Part shown: one piece after another, positions 26,871 through 35,099 of the stretch | How positions within the stretch are numbered: position 1 is the first letter of the stretch | Layout of the letters: each line of letters begins with the position of its first letter | Source of the DNA: Haloactinopolyspora alba | GTDB taxonomy: Bacteria > Actinomycetota > Actinomycetes > Jiangellales > Jiangellaceae | Assembly: GCF_003014555.1 (NCBI RefSeq) | Contig: NZ_PYGE01000001.1 | Location: forward strand, 62,001-126,000 | DNA: 64,000 nt | Direction: 5' to 3' | The notes under the pieces: model-generated | Told to the model about the DNA's origin: nothing | Database searches by the model: none | The model's input: only the letters and a program-made list of their open reading frames with translations | Position numbers and translations under genes: made by a program

Positions 26871-27662
26871 GTGCCAGCTTCCGCTGCAGCCACCGCGCCC
26901 TTTCCCATCCGGGTCTTCGGCGGCCCGACCGCTCTGTTCGAGTACGGCGGCCTGCGCTTCCTGACCGACCCGACCTTCGACGCCCCCGGCGACTACCAGG
27001 TGCCCAACGGGCCGCTGCTGACCAAGACAACCCCGTCGGAGGGCGACCCGGCCGACCTCGGCCGGGTTGACGTTGTGCTGCTCTCCCACGACGAGCACGC
27101 CGACAACCTCGACGACTCCGGTCGCGCCCTGCTGGCCGACGTGCCGCTCACCCTCACCACCACCGGCGGCGGGCAGCGCCTCGGAGACAAGGCCCGCGGC
27201 TTGGCCGATTGGGAATCGATCGAGCTCGACCGCCCTGCAGGAGGTACGGTCACCGTCACTGCCGTCCCGGCGATCCACGGGCCAGGCTCCCGGGAGGAGG
27301 TCGAACCGTTCGCCGGCCAAGTCGTCGGCTTCGTCCTCACCGGTGACGGCCTGCCCACTGTCTACGTCAGCGGGGACAACGCCTCCTTGGAGCTGGTCCG
27401 CGAGATCGCCGATCGCTTCGCCCCGGTAGACACCGCCATCATGTTCGCCGGTGCGCCCAGTTTCGCCATACTCTTCGACGGCAAGCCCATCGTGTTCGAC
27501 AGCACCCAGGCCGCCAAGGCCAGCCGCATCGTCGATGCCCGCCGAGTGGTGCCGGTGCACTACGACAGCTGGGCCCACTTCACCGAAGGCCGCCAGCACC
27601 TGGAAGCCGCCTTCACCAACGCCGGATTGGCCGACCGCCTCGACTGGGGCCGCGACCACTGA
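26871..27662 (+). CDS. MBL-fold metal-dependent hydrolase (UlaG-like)
   Basis: A 263-residue member of the metallo-beta-lactamase fold, UlaG/beta-lactamase-like subgroup: DPTFDAPGDY, the metal motif LLSHDEHADNLD (H-x-x-E-H-x-D), VPAIHGPG, YVSGDNAS and the closing VVPVHYDSW. GTG 26871 is chosen because AGGA lies 6 bases upstream. It is divergent from and probably regulated by the CGNR protein. It hydrolyses an ester, lactone or phosphoester in the cytoplasm; substrate unknown. Confidence 0.87.
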   Translation: MPASAAATAPFPIRVFGGPTALFEYGGLRFLTDPTFDAPGDYQVPNGPLLTKTTPSEGDPADLGRVDVVLLSHDEHADNLDDSGRALLADVPLTLTTTGGGQRLGDKARGLADWESIELDRPAGGTVTVTAVPAIHGPGSREEVEPFAGQVVGFVLTGDGLPTVYVSGDNASLELVREIADRFAPVDTAIMFAGAPSFAILFDGKPIVFDSTQAAKASRIVDARRVVPVHYDSWAHFTEGRQHLEAAFTNAGLADRLDWGRDH

Positions 27663-27765
27663 GTCCCACTTCCGTGCACGCATCGCTCCGTGGATCCAGT
27701 GCACGCGCCGCGCCCACGGAGCAGACGGACTTGCACCCTGCACGTCGGCCCAGCAAGGAGCCCAC

Positions 27766-27990
27766 ATGTCCAGCGAGAACAACAAGAACCTGGTCTAGCG
27801 CTTCTACGACACTCTCGACTACGGCGACTACAGCGACGGTGACCGGCACGACCCACTACGACTTCATCTTCTACCGCCAGATCGACACTTCCCCCGACCC
27901 GGCGCCGACGGATTCCTCGGCGCTGGCAGAATGATCTATCTGCGCGCGTATCGGACCATCGAAGTCCTGAGGGCATCGCTCATCACGCCC
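27766..27990 (+). pseudogene. SnoaL-like polyketide-cyclase-fold protein, N-terminal remnant
   Basis: The frame from ATG 27766 reads MSSENNKNLV, then an in-frame TAG where Arg or Lys is usual, then RFYDTLDYGDYSDGDRHD. This matches the start of SnoaL-type proteins (ENKxLVRRFYxxL). The reading then becomes unrecognisable, with traces such as GADGFLGAGRMI. It is a decayed gene 100 bases downstream of the MBL-fold gene, possibly once in its operon. Confidence 0.5.
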
Positions 27991-28252
27991 CCACCGGAGC
28001 TGTGTTGGCGCCGTCCGTGTCGGGCACGGACTCATGTGAGTCCTCCGCACCGTAAGTTGGGGTAGCGCGCTAGTACGACACCGTGACGCTTGGGCGCGCG
28101 GAACCTGCCTTGGGCAGGACCGTACCGCCGATACCGGCAGTCTGCCCCGGTCCGGAGCTCCTGGTTGGGCAAGCACACGTCACAAGCCGTGTCACATGCT
28201 GACCTTCAGGCGTGAGACGCTGTGGCGTGCGACGACAGGGCGGAGCGCTGAG

Positions 28253-29074
28253 ATGAGTGACCGGCCGATCGAGGGTGCCGTCGAAGGACTGGCCGAGGTC
28301 CGAGACGCGACCGTGCCGCAAGAGATCGACGGTCTCCTCGACTTTGTGCGCGGCGACATCGAGAACGTGCGCCGATTGGTCGAGCGCGCCACGTACCATG
28401 CGGCCGAGGCCTCGACACTCGAGGAGCTGGACGCTGTCGAGGCTCGCACGCAGCACGAGCTCCGCGGTCTGGGCGACGAGGTGGCCGGAGCAATCTCCGA
28501 GGCGATCGATGAACTCACAGCCCTGAAGCGCCCATCCGACCACACACCCGCCGTGGTTGATCACATCGCGCCCGCAGCCGCGCACCCTCCAGTCGTCCAT
28601 CTCTCCTCCACCGACCCCAAGGACGCGGACCTTCGGGCGAACCCACCCGCAGCAAGCGTGCTCGTGGTGGACGAGACCACGGTCTACACCGCCGACGAAC
28701 ACCGCCGCGTCGTCAGGGTCGATGCGACACTCACGGCCACGCAGCCGGGCCAGCGCAACGAGTACGCCCAGCGCACGCTGGCAGGCAAGCTCGACGGCGA
28801 CGACGCAGGGCACCTGATCGCGCACATGCTTGGTGGCATCGGCGACAAACTCAACCTCACGCCGATGACCCGAGACCTCAACCGCTCGAAGTTCGCCACG
28901 ATCGAGAACACCTGGCGAGAAGCAGTCACCGCCGGCAAACCTGTCGAGGTAGAGATCGCCCTGCACTACCCCGACGAAGGACCAAGATCCAGTGCCATCA
29001 CCGTCACCTACACGATCGATGGGCGGCGCCGCCGCGTGAAGCTGCCCAACACGCCACCCGGAGGTAGCCAATGA
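28253..29074 (+). CDS. Nuclease toxin, DNA/RNA non-specific endonuclease fold (copy T1)
   Basis: A 273-residue protein. Residues 1-95 are a long helical region (EGAVEGLAEVRDAT, DGLLDFVRGDIENVRRLVER, EELDAVEARTQHELRGLGDE), then a linker and a C-terminal nuclease: RNEYAQRTLAGKLDGDDAGH, LIAHMLGGIGDKLNLTPM and TRDLNRSKFATIENTWRE. The D-x-G-H-L-I-A plus later N residues are the beta-beta-alpha-metal core of non-specific endonucleases (Endonuclea_NS_2 type). No signal peptide or LXG/WXG domain is obvious. GGAG 28242-28245 supports ATG 28253; the upstream in-frame ATG at 28196 is not used in the homologue at 38422-39231. It overlaps the immunity gene by ATGA. Confidence 0.8.
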   Translation: MSDRPIEGAVEGLAEVRDATVPQEIDGLLDFVRGDIENVRRLVERATYHAAEASTLEELDAVEARTQHELRGLGDEVAGAISEAIDELTALKRPSDHTPAVVDHIAPAAAHPPVVHLSSTDPKDADLRANPPAASVLVVDETTVYTADEHRRVVRVDATLTATQPGQRNEYAQRTLAGKLDGDDAGHLIAHMLGGIGDKLNLTPMTRDLNRSKFATIENTWREAVTAGKPVEVEIALHYPDEGPRSSAITVTYTIDGRRRRVKLPNTPPGGSQ

Positions 29075-29517
29075 GCATCCCTGATCCCAGCAAGCTCAAC
29101 GCTGTCGGCCAGGCGATGGTCGCCGCCGCACCCGACGGGTGGCGATTCCTCAAACTCGAGGTGATGGCCGCCGGCGAGATGACCGACACCGGCTTGGAGA
29201 TCGAAACACAAGACGGCAGCATCGACACCGACGCCGTGCTCGAACTCGACGGCCTGGACGCCGTCGAAGAACTACGCGCCGACATGTACGAACCGGGCAA
29301 GGGCACCTGGTACCTCGCCACGATCACCATCGACGAGAACGGCGAGATCAAAGCCGACTTCGACTACGAGAACGCACCATTCGGCGGCATCCACGACCAA
29401 ACCCCCAGCAGCGGCAACGCCGACCCAGAACTCCTCCTCGAAGACCACAAGAAGTTCCCACGCGACCCAGAGCTACTACCCGAATGGCACCCCGCCCGGC
29501 AAGCAACCCAACCGTAA
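29071..29517 (+). CDS. YezG-like immunity protein (copy I1)
   Basis: A 148-residue acidic protein resembling the YezG/DUF600 immunity family, which neutralises YeeF-type nuclease toxins in Bacillus. Recognisable parts: MSIPDPSKLNAVGQAMVAAA at the start, GTWYLATITIDENGEIKADFDYENAPFGG-like centre and an ELLLEDHKKFPRDPELLPEW-like tail. The gene overlaps the upstream nuclease gene by ATGA, so toxin and immunity are co-translated. It is nearly identical to the orphan at 40842-41288. Confidence 0.8.
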   Translation: MSIPDPSKLNAVGQAMVAAAPDGWRFLKLEVMAAGEMTDTGLEIETQDGSIDTDAVLELDGLDAVEELRADMYEPGKGTWYLATITIDENGEIKADFDYENAPFGGIHDQTPSSGNADPELLLEDHKKFPRDPELLPEWHPARQATQP

Positions 29518-29639
29518 ACCGGCCCGGACAAGGACCGAAACCGCCGGACGGGCCCGGGGCGGTGCTACACAGACCACCAAGTCCAACTCGGGGCGGGCTT
29601 ACGAGGATCTGGGAGACGCGAACCGGACGCACCGTCAGA

Positions 29640-29692
29640 TCGAACCCCGACCTACTGATCCGTAGGGAGCAGGAAGGCACCTCATAACGCCA
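29640..29692 (-). other. Degenerate tRNA 3'-half before att-like repeat
   Basis: On the minus strand the bases read as an anticodon-arm-like stem (CCTAC/GTAGG around GGATCA) followed by a T-arm (TCGGGGTTCGATC). The anticodon loop has no U33 equivalent and the 5' half and acceptor stem are missing, so it cannot be a working tRNA. The same element, nearly identical, recurs at 41401-41462. Confidence 0.5.
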
Positions 29693-29707
29693 CTACCAGC
29701 AACAACG
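29693..29707 (+). repeat. att-like direct repeat, copy A
   Basis: CTACCAGCAACAACG. First of six copies in one orientation, at cassette boundaries across the island. It is preceded by CACCTCAT and a tRNA 3' remnant, and followed about 40-70 bases on by a conserved GTTGACTCCGTTTCGCACCA segment. It is a candidate core or arm site of a tyrosine recombinase. Confidence 0.7.
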
Positions 29708-30137
29708 GTTGCATCAATGCCCGCACCACAGCACTGGAACCACCCTCGTTGACTCCGTTTCGCACCATGAACCGCACCACAAGCACGACGCGCCGAGCCG
29801 TTGCAACGTGCGTCAGTCGGCCCAGAATGCAGCAACTTTGGCGCTGCATCGATGCGCCGGTTCGTCCCCGGATGTAGGGCACGCTCCTGGCGCGATGTGG
29901 GACGTTCTAGCGAAGGTCTACCGACCTTCAACCGGCTGAAGACGGCGGCGACTCTCGGCCGCCGAGCTCATGTTGGGCGTGTCAACTAGGCGAGCGCTTC
30001 GCGGCGAGCTCCGAAGAGTGTCGGTGGTGCCCGGCATACTCACGGAGCGCGCATCGTTCGTCATCGCTCACCCGGGATGGCATGCACCGGTTTCTCCGGG
30101 CGGCAGCGCGTCCCTGATGGCCAACAAATGGAGCGAC

Positions 30138-30734
30138 ATGACAAACGCCGTGGAATCGATGCCCGATCCCGCTCGGTACCTGCTTGCCCAAGTGCGCGAG
30201 TCGTTCGGCCGTGTGGTGTACAGCCACAAGACGCACGAGAAGCAGGCGGACTTCTGCTTCACGAAGTACCGCTGGCAACAGGTGGCTTTGGTTGGGCTCA
30301 CCGCGATCAGCTCCGGGACCTTCCTCGCCTCCGTCGTTGGCGTCGTCGCGAGCCCCAAGATCGGCAGCCTCGTGACGTCGTTGATCGCACTGCTGGTGAC
30401 CGCAATCAGCCTTGCCACGAAGACCTTCAAGTTCGCCGATGAGGCTGATGCGCACCGCGCCACCGCTGCGCACCTGTGGGACGTCCGCGAGTCGTACCTG
30501 TCGCTGATCGCCGATCTGATGGCGGGAAGGATCGCCGAGTCCGACGCCCGTGCTCGCCGCGATGAGCTCCAAGAGGCCGCCCGCTCTGCCTACTCCGAGG
30601 CACCGCGAACCACGGCCAAGGCCTTCTCCAAGGCGAGCGACGGACTCAAGAACAACGAGGAGATGACCTTCACCTCGCGGGAGATCGATATGTTCCTGCC
30701 TGAGGCACTCCGGCTCAACGAGAGCGAGGCGTGA
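30138..30734 (+). CDS. SLATT-domain membrane effector
   Basis: A 198-residue protein matching the SLATT family: an N-terminal soluble helix (ARYLLAQVRESFGRVVYSHK), THEKQADF, two adjacent transmembrane helices (about 50-75 and 80-100) and a long C-terminal helical region rich in Glu/Arg (HRATAAHLWDVRESYLSLIA, SDARARRDELQEAARSAYSE). SLATT proteins were predicted to be pore-forming effectors linked to nucleotide second messengers. ATG 30138 has GGAG 4 bases upstream; ATG 30117 is possible. Its TGA overlaps the GTG of the CD-NTase gene, giving a two-gene CBASS-like unit. Confidence 0.85.
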   Translation: MTNAVESMPDPARYLLAQVRESFGRVVYSHKTHEKQADFCFTKYRWQQVALVGLTAISSGTFLASVVGVVASPKIGSLVTSLIALLVTAISLATKTFKFADEADAHRATAAHLWDVRESYLSLIADLMAGRIAESDARARRDELQEAARSAYSEAPRTTAKAFSKASDGLKNNEEMTFTSREIDMFLPEALRLNESEA

Positions 30735-32020
30735 GCATGAAGACCTCCGAGATCTTCGATGCCCTGCTGGACAACCTCAAGGTCGGCGACGCCAGCACGA
30801 CCATCGCGGCGCGTCGGGACGAGATCACCAAGGCGCTGAACAAGAACTTCAGGGCCAAGGACGGCTCCACCGACCACAAGCTGATGGTCGGCTCCTATGG
30901 TCGGTACACCGCCATCCGCAGCATCTCCGACCTCGACATGATCTACATCCTCCCGGCGGGTCTCCGGGCCACCTACGACGGTGAAACCGGTCCGATGCGA
31001 GTCCTTGAGAGAGTCCGAGACACCCTCCAGGCGCGGTACCGGACCACCGACATCCGCGTCGATCAGTGCGTCGTCCGCGTCCAGTTCACCAACTTCAAGT
31101 TCGAGGTCCAGCCGACGTTCGAGAACGACGACAGCTTCGACTACCCCGACACTGTCGCCAAGCGTTGGAAGGTGACCAAGCCGCGCGACGAGATCAGCGA
31201 GACGCGGGCCTGCAACCAGCGCACCTCGAACAACATGCGCCGGCTCGCGCGGATGACTCGCGCGTGGAAGAACACCAACGGCGTGAACATGGGTGGCCTT
31301 CTCATCGACACCCTCGTGCACCGCTTCTTCGCGAACAACGACGACTACGACACCGCTGACACCGACTCGTACGACGTGATGGCTCGCGACTTCTTCGAGT
31401 TCCTGGCCACCGAGCCCGACAAGGAGTACTACCTTGCTCTCGGCAGCCACCAGCGAGTGAAGGTGAAGGCCCAGTTCCAGCCGAAGGCGAAGAAGGCCTA
31501 CAACCGGTGCCTCGAAGCGATCGAGAACGAAGGCAAGGCCGCCGCCAACAAGAAATGGCGCGAAGTGTTCGGAACCTCGGTGCCGCTGAAGGCTACCGAA
31601 TCCGCATTCAACTTTAAGGACACCGAGCAGTTCATCGAGAACTGGTTCCCAGTGGACATCGGCGAGACGCTCACGATCAACTGCCAGGTCGCTCAGAGCG
31701 GCTGGCGACCGGCCTCGCTGCGGGACATGCTCCGCACTGGGAGCCTGCTCCTGCCGAACAAAGACCTCGACTTCACCATCACGGAGTGCAGCGTCCCTCG
31801 GCCGTACCAAGTGAAGTGGAAGGTGCTGAACCGCGGCGCGGAGGCCGAGCGCCGCAACAAGATCCGCGGGCAGATCATCGGGTCAAACCGTCCGAACGAG
31901 AGTCTCCACGAGCACACCCAGTTCCGCGGCGATCACCTGGTCGAGTGCTACATCGTGAAGGACGGCATCCTCGTCGCCCGAGACCTCGTCGAGGTGCCGA
32001 TCAGCGCCAACGGTGCGTAG
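30731..32020 (+). CDS. CD-NTase (SMODS nucleotidyltransferase) with C-terminal sensor domain
   Basis: A 429-residue cGAS/DncV-like nucleotidyltransferase. The catalytic signature is GSYGRYTAIRSISDLDMIY (GS at 54-55, D67 and D69), with a third acidic residue E126 in FKFEVQPTF where Asp is more common. The central part is the helical NTase core. The last ~120 residues (LPNKDLDFTITECSVPRPYQ, VKWKVLNRGAEAERRNKIRG, EHTQFRGDHLVECYIVKDG) match the AGS-C sensor domain. It should make a nucleotide signal on phage infection that triggers the adjacent SLATT membrane protein. The GTG start at 30731 overlaps the SLATT stop. Base composition is less GC-rich than the chromosome. Confidence 0.88.
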   Translation: MSMKTSEIFDALLDNLKVGDASTTIAARRDEITKALNKNFRAKDGSTDHKLMVGSYGRYTAIRSISDLDMIYILPAGLRATYDGETGPMRVLERVRDTLQARYRTTDIRVDQCVVRVQFTNFKFEVQPTFENDDSFDYPDTVAKRWKVTKPRDEISETRACNQRTSNNMRRLARMTRAWKNTNGVNMGGLLIDTLVHRFFANNDDYDTADTDSYDVMARDFFEFLATEPDKEYYLALGSHQRVKVKAQFQPKAKKAYNRCLEAIENEGKAAANKKWREVFGTSVPLKATESAFNFKDTEQFIENWFPVDIGETLTINCQVAQSGWRPASLRDMLRTGSLLLPNKDLDFTITECSVPRPYQVKWKVLNRGAEAERRNKIRGQIIGSNRPNESLHEHTQFRGDHLVECYIVKDGILVARDLVEVPISANGA

Positions 32021-32232
32021 GGTTGCCGCGACATATTGGAAGCGAGCCGATCAGTAGATGGCGATGTCAGGACCCGCACCCCTAACCCCGCCTTTCCGTT
32101 GCTCGCGCTCCCGGTCATCAGTTCAACCGTCTCTCATCATCATTCCGCCGCCTGTCACCACGCCCACAGAATCCGAACCGGTCTCTGTTGATCTCCGCTT
32201 CGCGGCGGCCAGAGCACCGAGCTTGTCGTCGT

Positions 32233-32280
32233 CGGGTCATGACCCGCGCCGCCGTGGTTGGCCCTCGCCACGTGAGGGCC
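32233..32280. terminator. Hairpins downstream of the CBASS-like operon
   Basis: A 14-base palindrome CGGGTCATGACCCG (32233-32246) and a second hairpin with 7-base arms GGCCCTC/GAGGGCC (32260-32266 and 32274-32280). They sit in the 338-base gap (32021-32358) between the convergent CD-NTase and DUF5677-like genes and could stop transcription from both sides. Nothing else was seen in that gap. Confidence 0.5.
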
Positions 32281-32358
32281 GCGCCTGTCACGGGCCGAGG
32301 CGACAAACAGTCGTCATCACCGCGGCGACCCACTAGGCATGCTTAAGGAGCGACACGG

Positions 32359-33243
32359 CTAGTGGGCTGGTGGCAGAGGGCCGTCCGGGGTCAGGTTCCA
32401 TTCGTGCGCGTGCACCAAGGACACCTGCCCGAGCGCCGCGATCCTATGTACAACGGCATCGACCTCGGACTCGTCGATTTCCTCGTTGAGGGAAATGCCC
32501 GTGGCGCCGGTGTCGTCGAGAACCGACCAGGTCTCGAAGAAGAGGAGGACGATCTGGTGGAGTGAGAAATCCGCGAGGTGTTCGCGAAACTCGGGCTTGT
32601 TGGTTGTGATCTGGCCGCCCGGCTCACCCCAGGACCGACGCAGGATCTCTCCGGCCGAGAAGTGCACTGAGCGGCTAGAGGCAGAGTGGAGGTAGTCATA
32701 CAGTCGTCGGTGGCCTGCCTGGTCGGCTACCCACTCGCCACTCGGGAGGAGCCCGCCCCATCCGTACGACCTTCCTAAAGCTTTCAGATCATTGCGCACC
32801 TGGCCGGTCGATGCTTCAGCCGCCGCCAGCAACTCGTCGGTAAACCACAGTCCGTGCATGACCTCGTCGCCGACGTATGCACGCTGGGCGTTCAACGACC
32901 TGAGACCGTCCCACTTTGCCAATACCTGAAAGAGTTTGTGCGCATCCTCGCGTTCCAGCTTGGACAGGAACGCGAGGTACATCACCTCCTCAAGCGAGGC
33001 GCGAATGAACCCGACCGCGAGGTGGCCGAGACCCGCGCGGGCGAGGATAAGCGCGGCCCGGATGCATTCGAGTTGCCGGCGAAACGCGGCGTTGACCGCC
33101 AAGAGGCGAAGATCGCGTCCCATCGCCTCCGACCAGTCGACGTCCCCGATCTGGAAGAGTTTGTCGGCGAGGTCGGAGAACTCCTGTACAGCTGTGATGC
33201 GGCGCTGCAGCAAGGACGCTGCGTCTTGGTCGGGCTCGAGCAT
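32359..33243 (-). CDS. DUF5677-like hypothetical protein
   Basis: A 294-residue soluble, mainly helical protein. Recognisable segments are CIRAALILARAGLGHLAVGF, IRASLEEVMYLAFL and YDYLHSASSRSVHFSAGEIL; the R-x-S-x-E near the middle and the Y-x-x-LS-x-x-H-x-S recall DUF5677, a family common in accessory regions. It has no signal peptide. It lies convergent with the CBASS-like pair and inside the same att-like repeat interval (A-B), so a role in that cassette is possible but unproven. Confidence 0.6.
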   Translation of the reverse strand: MLEPDQDAASLLQRRITAVQEFSDLADKLFQIGDVDWSEAMGRDLRLLAVNAAFRRQLECIRAALILARAGLGHLAVGFIRASLEEVMYLAFLSKLEREDAHKLFQVLAKWDGLRSLNAQRAYVGDEVMHGLWFTDELLAAAEASTGQVRNDLKALGRSYGWGGLLPSGEWVADQAGHRRLYDYLHSASSRSVHFSAGEILRRSWGEPGGQITTNKPEFREHLADFSLHQIVLLFFETWSVLDDTGATGISLNEEIDESEVDAVVHRIAALGQVSLVHAHEWNLTPDGPLPPAH

Positions 33244-33529
33244 GCCGCGATGCTATCGGGAACGCTCGACGGTTCGGGCGCCTTGCTCACCCATGCGCAA
33301 GGGAAGCACCGGAGACACATTGTCCCCAGACGCTCCGTGTGCTCCCCAATCGCAGTCCTCCCGACGGTCTCATGCCGTGGAAGGGCCGCCGCCGCGAAGC
33401 GCGAGATGCGGGCGACGTCTCGGATCCGCAACGAGCAGTGTGACCTGCGTCATTCCGCCGCGAAAGACGCCGGCCGTGCACCACGGCCTCAGCCGTGTTG
33501 AGCGACGCCGAATCACACGCTCTATCGGA

Positions 33530-33583
33530 TCGAGCCCTGAACGTGCAGATCACAAGGCCGCGCGAGCGCACCTCATTCAGCCA
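33530..33583 (-). other. Degenerate tRNA 3'-half before att-like repeat B
   Basis: On the minus strand: GGCCTTGTGATCTGCAC then GTTCAGGGCTCGATC, an anticodon-arm and T-arm-like pair similar in layout to the Lys-type remnant at 37739-37790 but with a different anticodon loop. GCACCTCATTCAG separates it from the repeat. No acceptor stem or 5' half, so not a functional tRNA. Confidence 0.4.
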
Positions 33584-33600
33584 ATACCAGCAACGATAGT
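33584..33600 (+). repeat. att-like direct repeat, copy B
   Basis: ATACCAGCAACGATAGT, the most diverged copy at its first base. Fifty bases on, a conserved segment CGTTCCACAAACCGTTCCAC holds two GTTCCAC direct repeats. It ends the CBASS/DUF5677 interval. Confidence 0.65.
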
Positions 33601-33731
33601 GACACCGACGGCCACCCAGACGCCCCAAGAACCACACCTGTTGACACCGCTTCGTTCCACAAACCGTTCCACGCTGCACATGCACCAGCGGCTCGGCGGG
33701 GAACGTACTCCACGCGAGCACGGGCCGCTGA
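33601..33731. other. Short gap after att-like repeat B
   Basis: Holds the GTTCCAC-type direct repeats at about 33652-33672 (possible arm-type recombinase sites); no gene. The stretch 33244-33530 before the repeat also shows nothing recognisable. Confidence 0.4.
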
Positions 33732-34294
33732 CTACTTTGCGCAGGTCTCGTCGTGGACGGGGTGCCTGGTGGGGACGAGATCCGGGCTGCGGGGATACAT
33801 GCGGTGGTCCTCGAGCAGGAGCTCGGGGTCGGCGTCGCCCTCACCGTCTGGGTCGGTCTCGTCGATGACACCGCCGAACGGTGGCGTGTCGTAGTCGAAC
33901 TCGACAGTGACCTGACGCTGCTCGTCGACCGTGATGCGGGCGTTGTACCAGGTGCCGTTGCCGTCCTGGTACATGTCCGCGCGCAGTTGCCCGCACAGCC
34001 GCCCGGTGCCGCTCTCCAGTCGCACTTCCGGTCGATGCTCCTGTCGCCCATCGTCACCACCAGCGCGGTCTCGACCGTGTCCGCCAGCGCCGAGACCTCC
34101 GGGTCCAGCTGCCGCTGCCGCTCCAGACGACGGTAGCGGCCCTGATTGACCCTGCGGCCCTCCATCGGCACGAGATTGATCGCGCCACCGATCCCACCGA
34201 GAATCCGCGCAATGATGTGCCCGGCATGGTCTCCAGGTAGGCGACCCTGCAGAGTGCGCTCGGCCCGCGGGTTCCGCAGCTGCTCCGGCGACAC
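33732..34294 (-). pseudogene. Fused nuclease-toxin/immunity remnant (copy 2)
   Basis: The minus strand first encodes the toxin nuclease core (RTLQGRLPGDHAGHIIARIL, GGIGGAINLVPMEGRRVNQG), then jumps at about 34110 in frame into the middle of an immunity protein (EVSALADTVETALVVTM). After an 11-base insertion near 34025-34045, found by comparison with the copy at 39418-39863, the frame shifts and continues as RLESGTGRLCGQLRADMYQD and FGGVIDETDPDGEGDADPEL to a stop at 33732. So a deletion fused toxin and immunity genes, and an insertion then broke the frame. This is direct evidence of toxin loss. Confidence 0.7.
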
Positions 34295-34769
34295 CTCCGT
34301 CTGGGGGCGCCGCGCCGCACAGTGAAGTGCCCGCGATCACGGCTCCGAACGAACCTGGGCTCCTGGAATGGCCTTCAAGAACGGGGACCAGGTCGACCGG
34401 CACTGTGAGCATCATGGTGCCGATCATGGTCCCGGTCCGCCTGCGCACCTGAGACGCCACACGCCGTGTCACAATCTGCTGCACGGAACTGGCCAGCCGC
34501 GCGAGGCGACATGGCGAGGCGCATGGCCGATGAAGCGTTCCGCATCGAGCAGGACCGTGGCCGGTACTCACCCCATGTTCGGCTTGAAGGATCACGTGAG
34601 GGGGCCACGGGCTTGTCCAACGACGTCCGTGCCGCCGGGAACCGTCGCCGGGCTGGACATCACCGCCGATGCCACTTGTCTGACGCTGTTCGCGACGGTG
34701 CGGCGCGCTGACGAGCCGGGGTGATCCCCGCAGTCGGCTGCGTGTTCGTCGCCGACGCAGCCTCGGTCG
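34295..34769. other. Gap with no convincing gene
   Basis: The stretch carries an 81-codon open frame (34466-34711, plus strand) with a helical start (MARRMADEAFRIEQDRGR) that resembles nothing I know and has no clear ribosome site. The minus strand shows traces similar to the sequence upstream of toxin T1 (GTGTCACA, GGCGTCTCAGG). It is probably remnant DNA. Confidence 0.4.
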
Positions 34770-35066
34770 TCAGTCGAGGCCTTCGACGATGCGGAAGTCG
34801 CGCTCGAAGCCGTCGGGGAGTTCGGCCAGCGCCTCCTGGTAGGCCGCGCTCGCGCGTGCGGCGACCGCCTGCTCGAAGCTGTCGAACTCGATCAGGACGA
34901 CGCGCTCGGCGATTCCGGCTTCGTGTGCGTCGACCCGGCTGCCGATGCTCGCGAGCACCCGCCCGCCCGCGGCCGCGACGGCTAGACCTGCCAGTTCGTT
35001 GTAGACATCAAGCCTCTCGGGGTCCTCGATGGTGGGGTAGACGCTGACCCAGTAGCCCTTGGGCAT
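34770..35066 (-). CDS. DUF1330 protein
   Basis: A 98-residue dimeric ferredoxin-fold protein: MPKGYWVSVYPTIEDPERLD, GGRVLASIGSRVDAHEAGIA, ERVVLIEFDSFEQAVAAR and AAYQEAL are typical of DUF1330. GGAGG lies 7 bases before the ATG. It follows the MFS gene by 33 bases on the same strand and is probably the last gene of the MarR-MFS operon. Biochemical role of the family is unknown. Confidence 0.88.
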   Translation of the reverse strand: MPKGYWVSVYPTIEDPERLDVYNELAGLAVAAAGGRVLASIGSRVDAHEAGIAERVVLIEFDSFEQAVAARASAAYQEALAELPDGFERDFRIVEGLD

Positions 35067-35099
35067 GGAACCTCCAGTGTTGGAATGAGTGCATCTGAC

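Larger units (their letters stand above)
29025..29781 (+). repeat. Long direct repeat, copy 1 (immunity gene, tRNA remnant and att-like site)
   Basis: This stretch, from the last ~50 bases of toxin T1 through immunity gene I1, the tRNA-like remnant and the att-like repeat, recurs at 40796-41548 in the same orientation with scattered differences. The right ends of both copies share ACTCCxTTTCGCACCAxGAA and CCGCACCACA. Confidence 0.75.

Noticed and set aside
28100-28120. Rho-independent terminator before toxin T1 (CCTGCC/GGCAGG)
   Set aside because: Only a 6-base stem with a 3-base loop in GC-rich DNA and no gene ending near it; too weak to annotate.
34466-34711. Possible 81-codon gene on the plus strand
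   Set aside because: No ribosome site, no recognisable family and the second half becomes Arg/His-rich; more likely remnant DNA. Kept only as a note in the gap entry.
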